From NCBI GenBank assembly GCA_944385035.1, contig CALWVV010000015.1, positions 1 through 57,645 on the forward strand: DNA of 57,645 bases, read 5' to 3'. This document shows positions 1-7,430 of this stretch, piece after piece (position 1 is the stretch's first letter; each line of letters begins with the position of its first letter). This stretch comes from an uncultured Oscillospiraceae bacterium (GTDB lineage Bacteria > Bacillota > Clostridia > Oscillospirales > Oscillospiraceae). Below the pieces are notes generated by a model. That model had not been told where the DNA came from. It did not search any database and saw only the letters and a list, made by a program, of their open reading frames with translations. Position numbers and translations under genes: made by a program.

Positions 1-71
1 CGAGTGACGAGGCTCGAACTCGCTACCTCCACCTTGGCAAGGTGGCGCTCTACCAGATGAGCTACACTCGC
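1..71 (-). tRNA. tRNA-Gly (GCC), 3' end cut by window edge
   Basis: Read on the minus strand this folds as a complete cloverleaf: acceptor GCGAGTG, D-stem GCTC/GAGC, anticodon stem CCACC/GGTGG enclosing loop TTGCCAA (anticodon GCC), and a T-arm with TTCGAGC. The last acceptor base and the discriminator lie outside the window. It decodes GGC/GGT glycine codons. Confidence 0.95.
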
Positions 72-84
72 GGCGACAAATGAT

Positions 85-112
85 ATTATAGCAGATATTT
101 CTGCAAAGTCAA
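85..112 (-). promoter_or_regulatory. Promoter of tRNA-Gly(GCC)
   Basis: On the minus strand TTGACT (112-107) is followed after 16 bp by TATAAT (90-85), which is preceded by TGC and so forms an extended -10. It sits 14 bp upstream of the tRNA 5' end, as expected for a sigma-A stable-RNA promoter. Confidence 0.8.
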
Positions 113-274
113 CCCCTTTTTTCAAAAAATTATGCCGGCCTGAGGGAGGACAGTCCCGCCAGCAATCCCCGGTGCACAGGGGTCAGACATTGCATGGAAC
201 AAAAGTCTGCGGGGCGTACCAAAGAACAAGATGCTTATAAATTTAGAAAAAATAGTTTGAGAAAGCTTGGGCGA

Positions 275-303
275 TTGCATTGGAACAGGGTTTTTGCTAT
301 AAT
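275..303 (+). promoter_or_regulatory. Probable smc promoter
   Basis: TTGCAT (275-280), 17-bp spacer, TATAAT (298-303) preceded by TGC (extended -10). It lies about 80 bp upstream of the smc start and is the only good sigma-A site before the gene. Confidence 0.7.
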
Positions 304-384
304 ATATTATCTATTGCTATGTCTGAATTCAGGAACTGACGCGAAGACAGACTATGTGTTTGCGGAAGATGCGAGGTGGCCTTT

Positions 385-3300
385 TTGTACTTAAAAGCAT
401 TGGAAATCCAGGGCTTCAAGTCGTTTCCCGACAAGACGGTGCTGACCTTTGGCGAGGACATCACCGCTATTGTGGGTCCAAATGGCTCGGGTAAATCGAA
501 TATCTCGGATGCCATCCGCTGGGTCATGGGGGAGCAGTCCACCCGTGTCCTGCGGGGCGGAAAAATGGAGGACGTCATCTTCGGCGGCACTGCCAAACGC
601 AAGCAGACGGGCTATGCCGAGGTTTCCCTGGTGCTGGACAACACCTCCCATATCTTTGATATGGAGGAGTCTGAGGTGATGGTCACCCGGCGGTACTACC
701 GCTCAGGGGAGAGCGAGTACTATATCAACCGCCGTTCCGTCCGCCTTAAGGACATCAACGAGCTGTTTATGGATACCGGCCTGGGCCGGGAGGGCTACTC
801 CATCATCGGCCAGGGCAAGATTGATGAGATCCTGTCTGTCAAATCCGCCGACCGCCGGGAAGTGTTTGAGGAGGCGGCGGGAATCTCCCGTTACCGCCAC
901 CGGAAGGAAGAGGCGGAGCGCAAGCTGGAGCGGACGGACGAAAATCTGGTGCGCATCAACGACAAGATTTCTGAGCTGGAGTACCAGGTGGAGCCGCTCC
1001 GGGAGCAGAGTGAAAAGGCCAAGAAGTTTCTGGTCCTCCGGGATGAACTGCGGGGGCTGGAAATTTCCGTTTGGCTGGATACTCTGGAGCGTATCCGCAC
1101 CAACAACATCAAGCTGGAAGCCGACTATCAGGAGGCAGTGCGTCAGCGGGAAGAGGTGCGGGTGGCGCAGGAGAAGGCCTACGCCGCCGCGGAACAATTC
1201 TCTCAGCAGATGCGGGAGAAAGATGTGGAGGCGGACCGGCTGCGCTTTGAGCTTCAGGGCCGCCAGGCCAGGATGAACGAGCTGGAGTCGGCTATTGCCG
1301 TTCTTCAAAGCAACATTGCCCACAACCAGGAGTCCGCGCAGCGCATCCGTGCGGACTTGGAGCAGCAGGAAGGACGAGAGGGATCTCTCTCCGCCCAGAT
1401 CGAGCAGCGTCGGGAGCGCCTTTGCGAAATTGAACAGCAGCTGGAGCAGGGACGGTCTGCGCTGGAGGAGAAAAGCCGGGAGGCGGAAGAGGCTGCCCAG
1501 TCTGCCGGGACCCTGGCCCAGGAACTGGAGCAGCTGCGCAGCCAGGCGGACCTGGGAAGTGCTGGGGCTGCCGAAGCCAAGGCACTGCTCTCCGCCCTGG
1601 CCGCCGCCGCCCAGGAGGTGCTGGACCGGGATGAGAACGTGCGCCGGGAACTGAGCGAGTTGGAGCAGCGCCTGGAGCAGGCGCGGGCAGACAGCAAAGC
1701 CGCCCGGAAACGTTATGAGGATGCCCTGGAGGAGCGGGACGCGGTGAAGAACGTCATCAGCGGCTATCAGCTCCGGATGGATTCCCGGCAAAAGAAGGCG
1801 AACGAGGCCAAAGACCGCCATGTAAAGCTCCAGATGGAGGAAAACGCCCTTACCTCCCGGATGAAGCTCCTCCGGGAAATGGAGCAGATGCACGAGGGCT
1901 ATTCCAAAGCGGTAAAGCTGGTGGTGGGGGAGGCCCAGCGGGGGACCCTTCAACACATCCACGGCCCGGTGGCCGACCTTTTGAAGGTGCCTGACCAGTA
2001 CACCGTGGCCATTGAGACCGCCCTGGGCGGCGCCATGCAGAATATCGTGGTGGACCGGGAGGAGGACGGCAAGGCCGTCATCCAATATCTGAAACGCCGG
2101 GATGCCGGCCGGGCCACCATTTTGCCCCTCAGCTCCATCCGTCCGGGAGAGCTGCGGGAGGGACAGAGCCTTCAGAGAGAGCCTGGCTTTGTGGGCGTAG
2201 GTGACCAGCTGGTCAGCTTCGATCCCCGATATAAAAATGTATTTTCCAACCTGCTGGGCCGGGTGGCTGTGATGGAAAACCTGGATAGTGCCATTGCCGT
2301 GGCCCGGAAGTACGGCTATAAATTCCGGATTGTCACCCTGGACGGCCAGGTGCTCAATCCCGGCGGCTCGATGACCGGCGGCTCCGCCAGCCGCAGCGCC
2401 GGTATTTTGAGCCGGGCCAACGAGCTGGAGCGGCTGGGCAAACAGCTGGAGGACATTCGAAGCCAAGTGGCCCAGGGAGGCCGGGATCTGGCCGAAGCAG
2501 AGCGGGAGACCACTGCCGCCCGCTATGAGCTGGAGACTGCCCAGAACCAGCTGCGCCAATGGGAGGATACCATTTTGAAGGCGGAGGGTGAGGTTTCCCA
2601 CTGCCGCAGCGTGGTCGCCGACCTAGAGAGCCAGCAGGAGAGCCTGGGGGAGGAGCTGGAGCAGCTGAAGAGCCGCTCCGGCCAGATCGAAGAGGATACC
2701 CAGGCCGCCCGGATTCGGATCCAGGAGCTGGAGGGAGAGGCTGCCGCCTTGAAGAGCGAGGCGGAAGGAAAGGCCAAGGGACAAAGTGATCTGCAGGAGC
2801 GTTCGGCCCGCATCGCACGGCAGGCCGCCGAGCTCACCGCCGCCCAGGCTGCCCTGGAGGCAGAACGGGAGGCCACCTGTTCGGGTCTTCACGAGCTGGA
2901 GAGCCTGAAGGCCAGCATGGCCGGGGACCGTACCCAGAGCCAGGCTCTCATGGCCGACTATGAGAGTAAAAATGAGAGTTTTGCTTTGGAAATTCAGGAA
3001 AAGCAGGCGGCGTTGTCCACCCTTCAGGAGGAGAACCGGGCCCAAAATGAGGCAGTGGCCCGACTGAACCAGGAGAAGCTGGAGCTGGAGGGAGAGCGGG
3101 TGAAGTCCACCCGAGAGAGCCAAAGCCTCAACGAGGAGCTGCTCCGGACCGAGGGCGAGGTCTCCCGTCTGGATCAGCGGCGGGTGTCCGCATCCATGGA
3201 GGAAAAGCAGCTGCTGGACAAGCTGTGGGAGAACTATGAGCTCTCTCACGAGGCAGCCAAGCAGCAGCGCATTGAGATCGAATCGGTTCAGAAGGCCAGC

Positions 3301-3957
3301 CGCCGCATTGCCGAGCTGAAGCGTTCTATTTCTGCCCTGGGCAATGTCAATGTGGGAGCCATTGAAGAATTCCAGCGGGTCAATGAGCGCTATACCTATC
3401 TCACCGACCAGCGGGATGATGTGGACCGGGCCAAAAAGGAGCTGGAGGAGATCATCACCGGAATTACCGCGGAGATGAAAACTATCTTTGCACGGGAGTT
3501 CAAGACCATTAACGAAGCCTTTGGACAGACCTTTGTGGAGCTCTTTGGGGGCGGCAAGGCCACATTGGAGCTGGAGGACCCGGATGACATCCTCAACTGC
3601 GGCATTGAAATCAAGGTCCAGCCTCCGGGCAAGGCCCTGAAGATCATTACCCTTCTCTCCGGCGGAGAGAAGGCCTTTGTGGCCATCGCGCTGTACTTTG
3701 CGATCTTAAAGGTACGCCCCACCCCCTTCGTGGTGATGGATGAGATCGAGGCCGCCTTGGACGACAACAATGTGGTGCGGTTTGCCCACTATATGCGCGC
3801 CATGTCGGATAAGACCCAGTTTATCGTCATCACTCACCGCCGCGGCACCATGGAGGAGGCCGATATCCTCTACGGCGTCACCATGCAGGAGCAGGGCGTA
3901 AGCCGAATGCTGACTATCAACCTGAACGATGTGGAAAAAGAACTGAAAATTCGATAG
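385..3957 (+). CDS. smc: Chromosome segregation protein SMC
   Basis: ATPase of the condensin-like SMC-ScpAB complex, which extrudes DNA loops and organises the nucleoid. The protein is 1190 aa, the usual SMC size: N-terminal ATPase half with Walker A GPNGSGKSN at residues 31-39, long coiled coils, a hinge around 500-660, a returning coiled coil, then signature LSGGEKA (about 1091) and Walker B ending DEIEAALDD (about 1118-1126). TTG at 385 is chosen because GAGGTGG lies 5 nt upstream and the protein then starts MYLK as family members do; a GTG at 376 would overlap that ribosome site. The last 71 bp are repeated downstream (4091-4161) after a 133-bp insert. ftsY follows, the common smc-ftsY order, but rnc is not upstream. 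Confidence 0.97.
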   Translation: MYLKALEIQGFKSFPDKTVLTFGEDITAIVGPNGSGKSNISDAIRWVMGEQSTRVLRGGKMEDVIFGGTAKRKQTGYAEVSLVLDNTSHIFDMEESEVMVTRRYYRSGESEYYINRRSVRLKDINELFMDTGLGREGYSIIGQGKIDEILSVKSADRREVFEEAAGISRYRHRKEEAERKLERTDENLVRINDKISELEYQVEPLREQSEKAKKFLVLRDELRGLEISVWLDTLERIRTNNIKLEADYQEAVRQREEVRVAQEKAYAAAEQFSQQMREKDVEADRLRFELQGRQARMNELESAIAVLQSNIAHNQESAQRIRADLEQQEGREGSLSAQIEQRRERLCEIEQQLEQGRSALEEKSREAEEAAQSAGTLAQELEQLRSQADLGSAGAAEAKALLSALAAAAQEVLDRDENVRRELSELEQRLEQARADSKAARKRYEDALEERDAVKNVISGYQLRMDSRQKKANEAKDRHVKLQMEENALTSRMKLLREMEQMHEGYSKAVKLVVGEAQRGTLQHIHGPVADLLKVPDQYTVAIETALGGAMQNIVVDREEDGKAVIQYLKRRDAGRATILPLSSIRPGELREGQSLQREPGFVGVGDQLVSFDPRYKNVFSNLLGRVAVMENLDSAIAVARKYGYKFRIVTLDGQVLNPGGSMTGGSASRSAGILSRANELERLGKQLEDIRSQVAQGGRDLAEAERETTAARYELETAQNQLRQWEDTILKAEGEVSHCRSVVADLESQQESLGEELEQLKSRSGQIEEDTQAARIRIQELEGEAAALKSEAEGKAKGQSDLQERSARIARQAAELTAAQAALEAEREATCSGLHELESLKASMAGDRTQSQALMADYESKNESFALEIQEKQAALSTLQEENRAQNEAVARLNQEKLELEGERVKSTRESQSLNEELLRTEGEVSRLDQRRVSASMEEKQLLDKLWENYELSHEAAKQQRIEIESVQKASRRIAELKRSISALGNVNVGAIEEFQRVNERYTYLTDQRDDVDRAKKELEEIITGITAEMKTIFAREFKTINEAFGQTFVELFGGGKATLELEDPDDILNCGIEIKVQPPGKALKIITLLSGGEKAFVAIALYFAILKVRPTPFVVMDEIEAALDDNNVVRFAHYMRAMSDKTQFIVITHRRGTMEEADILYGVTMQEQGVSRMLTINLNDVEKELKIR
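3887..3957 (+). repeat. Direct repeat, copy 1: coding 3' end of smc
   Basis: The final 71 bp of smc, including the TAG stop. It matches 4091-4161 at 67 of 71 positions with no gaps, and identity stops abruptly after the stop codon. This copy is the one translated as the SMC C-terminus. Confidence 0.95.
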
Positions 3958-4090
3958 AGATGGGCCTGCAACTGCATGGGGCCCCCGCCCGAGCCCAGCG
4001 CAGCGGGTCGGGCGGGGAGAGGACGAGCAGCACAGTGAGCGAGCTTTGCCCGGCAGGGCGAAGCGAGGGATACGCGGCTTGCGAGGACGA
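3958..4090. mobile_element. 133-bp hairpin-rich insert between two copies of the smc 3' end
   Basis: Non-coding, very GC-rich DNA separating the two smc-end copies. It contains a strong hairpin at 3983-4017: CCCCGCCCGA pairs with TCGGGCGGGG, and three more G-C pairs extend the stem inward past a bulged G. It shares AGCGCAGCG (3997-4005) and GCAGGGCGAA (4053-4062) with the insert at 50677-50816, in the same order. No open frame or transposase is present, so if it moves it must be driven in trans. Calling it a mobile element is inference from the duplicated flanks and the second instance. Confidence 0.5.
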
Positions 4091-4161
4091 AGGAGCAGGG
4101 CGTAAGCCGAATGCTGACTATTAACCTGAACGATGTGGAAAAAGAACTGAATATTCGGTAA
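4091..4161 (+). repeat. Direct repeat, copy 2: untranslated duplicate of the smc 3' end
   Basis: 71 bp matching 3887-3957 with four substitutions: one synonymous (Ile), one Lys to Asn, one synonymous (Arg) and TAG to TAA. It has no start of its own. It directly abuts the Shine-Dalgarno site of the next gene, so this copy probably occupies the original position of the smc end. Confidence 0.93.
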
Positions 4162-4183
4162 TGTGCTCCAAGGAGGAAGGATA

Positions 4184-4486
4184 TTGAACGAATCAGAACA
4201 AAAGAAGCAGGGCTGGCTGCCCATTGTGGGCCTCATCGCCCTGATCATCGTGCTGTTTGTAGGCATTAAACTGGTGTTTGCCGCACTGGGTGCGGCCATC
4301 CCGCAAGAGCCTGCCGGCCACGGGGAACCTGCAGGTCCCGGAGGCCCCGGCCTGACGGAGCAGGTGGAAAAGTCGGGGCCCGCGCAGAATACTCCGGCCT
4401 TCTGTCCCTTCTGCGGGGAGGAATTGAACGATTCCTTCCAGTGGGGGCAGTACTGCCCCTATTGTGGGGAGAAAGTGGAACAATAA
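4184..4486 (+). CDS. Small membrane protein with C-terminal zinc ribbon
   Basis: 100 aa. TTG at 4184 is chosen because AGGAGG lies 7 nt upstream; an upstream GTG at 4163 has no ribosome site. Residues about 11-35 form one hydrophobic membrane helix, followed by a Pro/Gly-rich linker and a C-terminal pair of knuckles, CPFCGEEL and CPYCGEKV. The four cysteines (Cx2C, 17 residues, Cx2C) fit a structural zinc-ribbon. Function is unknown. It lies between smc and ftsY, ending 15 bp before ftsY, and is probably cotranscribed with them. Confidence 0.8.
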   Translation: MNESEQKKQGWLPIVGLIALIIVLFVGIKLVFAALGAAIPQEPAGHGEPAGPGGPGLTEQVEKSGPAQNTPAFCPFCGEELNDSFQWGQYCPYCGEKVEQ

Positions 4487-4501
4487 GGAGAGAAACAACC
4501 T

Positions 4502-5371
4502 ATGGGCTTTTTTGATAAACTGAAAAAGATCAACATCTTTGCCAGCTTCGGCTCCGAGCTCAACGACGATTTCTATGATGAGCTGGAGGAGTCTCTGATT
4601 CTGGCGGATACAGGTATGGATGTGACCCTGGAGCTGGTGGAAGAGCTGAAAAGCCGGGTGCGCCAGCGGGGCATTAAAACCCTGGAGGAGGCCCGAAGCT
4701 GCATGGTGGAGGTCATTGCCGATGCCCTCAGCGCGGGAGAGACCGCTCTCAATTTGTCCACCCGTCCCTCCGTGGTGCTGTTTATCGGGGTGAATGGAGT
4801 GGGGAAAACCACCACCATCGGCAAGATCGGCCGCCAGCTGAAGAGAGAGCGGAAGAAGGTCCTCTTCTGTGCCGCCGATACCTTCCGGGCCGCTGCCGCC
4901 GAGCAGCTGACCATCTGGGCCGACCGGGCCGGGGTGGACATCATCAAGCAGCACGAGGGGGCCGACCCCGCCGCCGTAGTTTTTGACGCCATGAGCGCCG
5001 CCAAAGCCAGGGGCACCGATGTGGTGCTGGTGGATACTGCCGGGCGGCTGCACAATAAGCAGAATTTGATGAACGAGCTCAACAAGATCTCCCGAGTCAT
5101 CGACCGGGAGCTGCCCGGCAGTGCACGGGAGACCCTGCTGGTGCTGGATGCCACCACCGGACAAAATGGCCTCATCCAGGCTAAACAGTTTAAGGAGGCC
5201 GCCGGAATTACCGGTATTGTCCTCACCAAGCTGGACGGGACCGCCAAGGGCGGCATCGCCATTGCCATCGCCAAGGAGTTGGGTGTGCCGGTGAAGTTTG
5301 CCGGCGTGGGCGAGGGCGTGGATGATCTTAAACCCTTTGATGCCGCAGAATTTGCCCAGGCACTTATATAA
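4502..5371 (+). CDS. ftsY: Signal recognition particle receptor FtsY
   Basis: GTPase that docks SRP-ribosome complexes to the Sec translocon at the membrane. 289 aa: a helical N domain (about 1-80), then the G domain with P-loop GVNGVGKT at 96-103, DTAGR near 178 and TKLD near 242. The acidic A domain of the proteobacterial protein is absent, as is normal in Firmicutes. AAGGAG precedes the ATG. It follows the zinc-ribbon gene and is itself followed, 15 bp on, by a small membrane-protein gene. Confidence 0.97.
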   Translation: MGFFDKLKKINIFASFGSELNDDFYDELEESLILADTGMDVTLELVEELKSRVRQRGIKTLEEARSCMVEVIADALSAGETALNLSTRPSVVLFIGVNGVGKTTTIGKIGRQLKRERKKVLFCAADTFRAAAAEQLTIWADRAGVDIIKQHEGADPAAVVFDAMSAAKARGTDVVLVDTAGRLHNKQNLMNELNKISRVIDRELPGSARETLLVLDATTGQNGLIQAKQFKEAAGITGIVLTKLDGTAKGGIAIAIAKELGVPVKFAGVGEGVDDLKPFDAAEFAQALI

Positions 5372-5386
5372 TTGAGGTGGGAGCCC

Positions 5387-5596
5387 GTGGAATACTGGAG
5401 CTGGCGGCTGCTTGCAATCCTTCTGGCCCTTCAAATTGTGCGCTGGATTCGCCGGGACGGTGTGAGAAATGTTCTGCGCTCTATGCGCCTGTGGGGTGAG
5501 GGTGTAAGTGTTGAACAGCGCCGGGAGAATTTAGCTGGACTTGGAATTTTACTGGTTCTTCTGCTTTTGGGCGTGCTGTTTGGACTGGCCGATTGA
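5387..5596 (+). CDS. Small two-helix membrane protein, unknown function
   Basis: 69 aa beginning VEYWSWR. GTG at 5387 is preferred because GAGGTGG (5374-5380) lies 6 nt upstream; the in-frame TTG at 5372 would sit inside that site. Two hydrophobic segments (about residues 6-20 and 48-67) flank a basic middle rich in Arg. No family is recognised. It follows ftsY closely and is probably the last gene of the smc-ftsY unit. Confidence 0.65.
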   Translation: MEYWSWRLLAILLALQIVRWIRRDGVRNVLRSMRLWGEGVSVEQRRENLAGLGILLVLLLLGVLFGLAD

Positions 5597-5668
5597 AAAG
5601 CCGACACAAGAACGGGAAAAATTCCCCCGTTTATTTACATTCTATCTATACCTTCCTGGGTCGAATTA

Positions 5669-5677
5669 TGATACAAT
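5669..5677 (+). promoter_or_regulatory. Extended -10 promoter before rph
   Basis: TGATACAAT at 5669-5677 is an extended -10 with no good -35 at the right distance. It starts 39 bp upstream of the rph ATG and would drive the rph-rdgB-yhbY-nadD group. The same nine bases occur before the FAD dehydrogenase gene at 49041. Confidence 0.55.
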
Positions 5678-5707
5678 ATGGGAAAAATTGCGGAGAGGAA
5701 GTCTTTT

Positions 5708-6424
5708 ATGTCCAGAATTGATGGCCGGGCAGCCAATGAGCTGCGTCCGGTGGAGATCATTCCCAATATCAACAAGTTTGCTGAGGGCTCCTGCCTCATT
5801 CGCTGCGGCAACACCCATGTGCTGTGTACCGCCAGCGTGGAGGATAAGCCCCCCCGCCACGTCCCCGAAGGGGAGGGCTGGGTGACCGCTGAGTATTCCA
5901 TGCTCCCCCGAGCTAACCGGGAGCGGTCCCGCCGGGACATCTCCAAGCTGAAGCTCAACGGACGCAGCGCCGAGATCCAGCGCCTCATCGGCCGGGCCCT
6001 TCGCTCTGTGGTGGATCGGAAGAAGCTGGGCCCCTGGAACATTACCATCGACTGCGATGTGCTCCAGGGAGATGGAGGCACCCGTACCGCCTCCATTACC
6101 GGCGGCTTTGTGGCCATGATGCTGGCGTTCCAAAACATGATGGAGAAGGGCCAGCTCTCTGAGTACCCGGTCAGCGGCTATGTGGCCGCGGTGTCTGCAG
6201 GCATTGTGGACGACGTGCCCCTGCTGGACCTGTGCTATGAGGAAGACTCCGCCGCCATGGTGGACCTCAACTGTGTCATGGACGACCAGGGCCGTCTCAT
6301 CGAGATCCAGGGCACCGGCGAGGAGCGCCCCTTCACCCTGGAGGAGCAGCAGAAGCTGGTGGAGCTGTGCCGCGAGGGCATTTCCAAGCTCCAGGCCATC
6401 CAGAAGGAAATTCTGGGCGCATAA
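5708..6424 (+). CDS. rph: Ribonuclease PH
   Basis: Phosphorolytic 3'-5' exoribonuclease that trims the 3' ends of tRNA precursors. 238 aa, normal length. The start at 5708 gives MSRIDGRAANELRPVEI, aligning with the family N-terminus, and is preceded by GAGAGG. Residues 62-100 carry the Arg-rich ring interface (RERSRRDISK) and residues 115-132 the phosphate-binding GDGGTRTASITG. rdgB starts 17 bp downstream, a common rph-rdgB pair in Firmicutes. Confidence 0.96.
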   Translation: MSRIDGRAANELRPVEIIPNINKFAEGSCLIRCGNTHVLCTASVEDKPPRHVPEGEGWVTAEYSMLPRANRERSRRDISKLKLNGRSAEIQRLIGRALRSVVDRKKLGPWNITIDCDVLQGDGGTRTASITGGFVAMMLAFQNMMEKGQLSEYPVSGYVAAVSAGIVDDVPLLDLCYEEDSAAMVDLNCVMDDQGRLIEIQGTGEERPFTLEEQQKLVELCREGISKLQAIQKEILGA

Positions 6425-6441
6425 GAGTAGGAGGGGAGCAC

Positions 6442-7035
6442 ATGAAACTGGTGCTGGCCAGCAAAAATAAAAAGAAGCTGGTGGAGATGAACGACATTCT
6501 CTCCCATTTGGGCATTGAAGTCTGCTCTGAGGCAGAGGCTGGTGTGGATGTGGAGGTGGAAGAGACCGGGACCACCTTTGAGGAAAACTCTCTGCTGAAG
6601 GCCAAAGCCGTGATGGAGGCCAGCGGACTGCCCGCCATTGCCGATGATTCGGGTCTATGTGTGGATGCGTTGGGGGGCGCCCCCGGCGTTTACTCCGCCC
6701 GGTACGGCGGGGAAGGTCTGGACGACGTACAGCGCTACCAGCTCCTGCTGGAGAATATGAAGGGCCAAATGCCGAGAACGGCCCGCTTTGTTTCGGTCAT
6801 TACCTGCTGCTTCCCCAATGGAGATGTGCTCTCTGCACGGGGGGAGTGCGAGGGGACCGTCGCCTTTGCCCCTATGGGGGAGGGCGGCTTTGGGTATGAC
6901 CCCATATTCTTCGTGCCCGGCTTAAAAAAGACCTTTTCTCAGCTGACTGCGGAAGAAAAGAACGCCATCTCCCACCGGGGAAAGGCACTGGAGGCCTTTC
7001 AGGTCAAGCTGAAGGAGTATTTGAACAAGAATTAG
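6442..7035 (+). CDS. rdgB: dITP/XTP pyrophosphatase (RdgB/HAM1 family)
   Basis: House-cleaning enzyme that hydrolyses dITP, ITP and XTP to monophosphates so that deaminated purines are not built into DNA or RNA. 197 aa. Visible family motifs: N-terminal SKNKKK at 7-12, ADDSGL at 67-72 with the metal-binding Asp, GGFGYDPIF near 147-155 and HRGKAL near 182. AGGAGGGGAG stands before the ATG. It lies between rph and yhbY on the same strand. Confidence 0.96.
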   Translation: MKLVLASKNKKKLVEMNDILSHLGIEVCSEAEAGVDVEVEETGTTFEENSLLKAKAVMEASGLPAIADDSGLCVDALGGAPGVYSARYGGEGLDDVQRYQLLLENMKGQMPRTARFVSVITCCFPNGDVLSARGECEGTVAFAPMGEGGFGYDPIFFVPGLKKTFSQLTAEEKNAISHRGKALEAFQVKLKEYLNKN

Positions 7036-7060
7036 AAATTGGAATTAGGAGTACGAAATT

Positions 7061-7384
7061 ATGTCAGAACTGACAAGCAGGCAGCGCGCTCAGCTGCGGA
7101 GCCTGGCCAACAGCATTGATACGATTTTAATCGTAGGAAAAGATGGCATCGGAGACAATCTGGTCAAACAGGCCAACGACGCTCTGGAGGCGCGGGAGCT
7201 CATCAAGGGGAAGGTTTTGGAGAATTCTCTGCTCTCCCCCCGAGAGGCGGCCGAGCAGTTGGCCCCTCTCACCCGCAGCGAGGTGGTGCAGGTGATCGGA
7301 ACAAAATTTGTCCTGTACCGTCAAAGCCATAACAAGGACAAAAAAGACAAAATTGTACTGGTAAGCGACAAGAAAAGCAGGTAA
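7061..7384 (+). CDS. yhbY: YhbY-type RNA-binding protein (CRM domain)
   Basis: 107 aa, essentially one CRM domain (residues 1-95), the fold of the YhbY/YqeI family that associates with pre-50S ribosomal subunits. It has the family start LTSRQRAQLRSLAN, the VGKDGI loop, and the closing VIGTKFVLYRQ strand; the tail is lysine-rich. The next gene is nadD-yqeK, matching the Bacillus yqeI-yqeJ-yqeK order. Confidence 0.92.
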   Translation: MSELTSRQRAQLRSLANSIDTILIVGKDGIGDNLVKQANDALEARELIKGKVLENSLLSPREAAEQLAPLTRSEVVQVIGTKFVLYRQSHNKDKKDKIVLVSDKKSR

Positions 7385-7430
7385 TCCGGGCAGTTGGCCC
7401 TTAAGATTATGTGATAAAGGTGGTACCGGT

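Larger units (their letters stand above)
72..384. other. Intergenic region between tRNA-Gly and smc
   Basis: 313 bp without a credible gene. It holds the leftward tRNA promoter and the rightward smc promoter. Between them (about 113-270) I see only a short GC-rich patch with a CCCC/GGGG hairpin near 168-183. A 66-codon frame from 194 has no Shine-Dalgarno site and runs through the smc promoter, so I do not call it. Confidence 0.6.

Noticed and set aside
113-260. Small structured RNA (SRP RNA, RNase P RNA or tmRNA) between tRNA-Gly and smc
   Set aside because: A GC-rich patch looked suggestive, but none of the conserved cores of these RNAs is present.
194-394. 66-codon open frame before smc
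   Set aside because: Spans the smc promoter and ribosome site and has no Shine-Dalgarno sequence of its own.
703-2601. 632-codon open frame on the minus strand inside smc
   Set aside because: Exact antisense of an unmistakable smc coding region; its protein is Leu/Gly/His-rich low-complexity sequence with no ribosome site, typical of an antisense frame in GC-rich DNA.
3887-4161. Diversity-generating retroelement (variable and template repeats)
   Set aside because: Repeat size and 3' position resemble VR/TR pairs, but differences are not concentrated at adenines, SMC is not a plausible target, and no reverse transcriptase is in the window.
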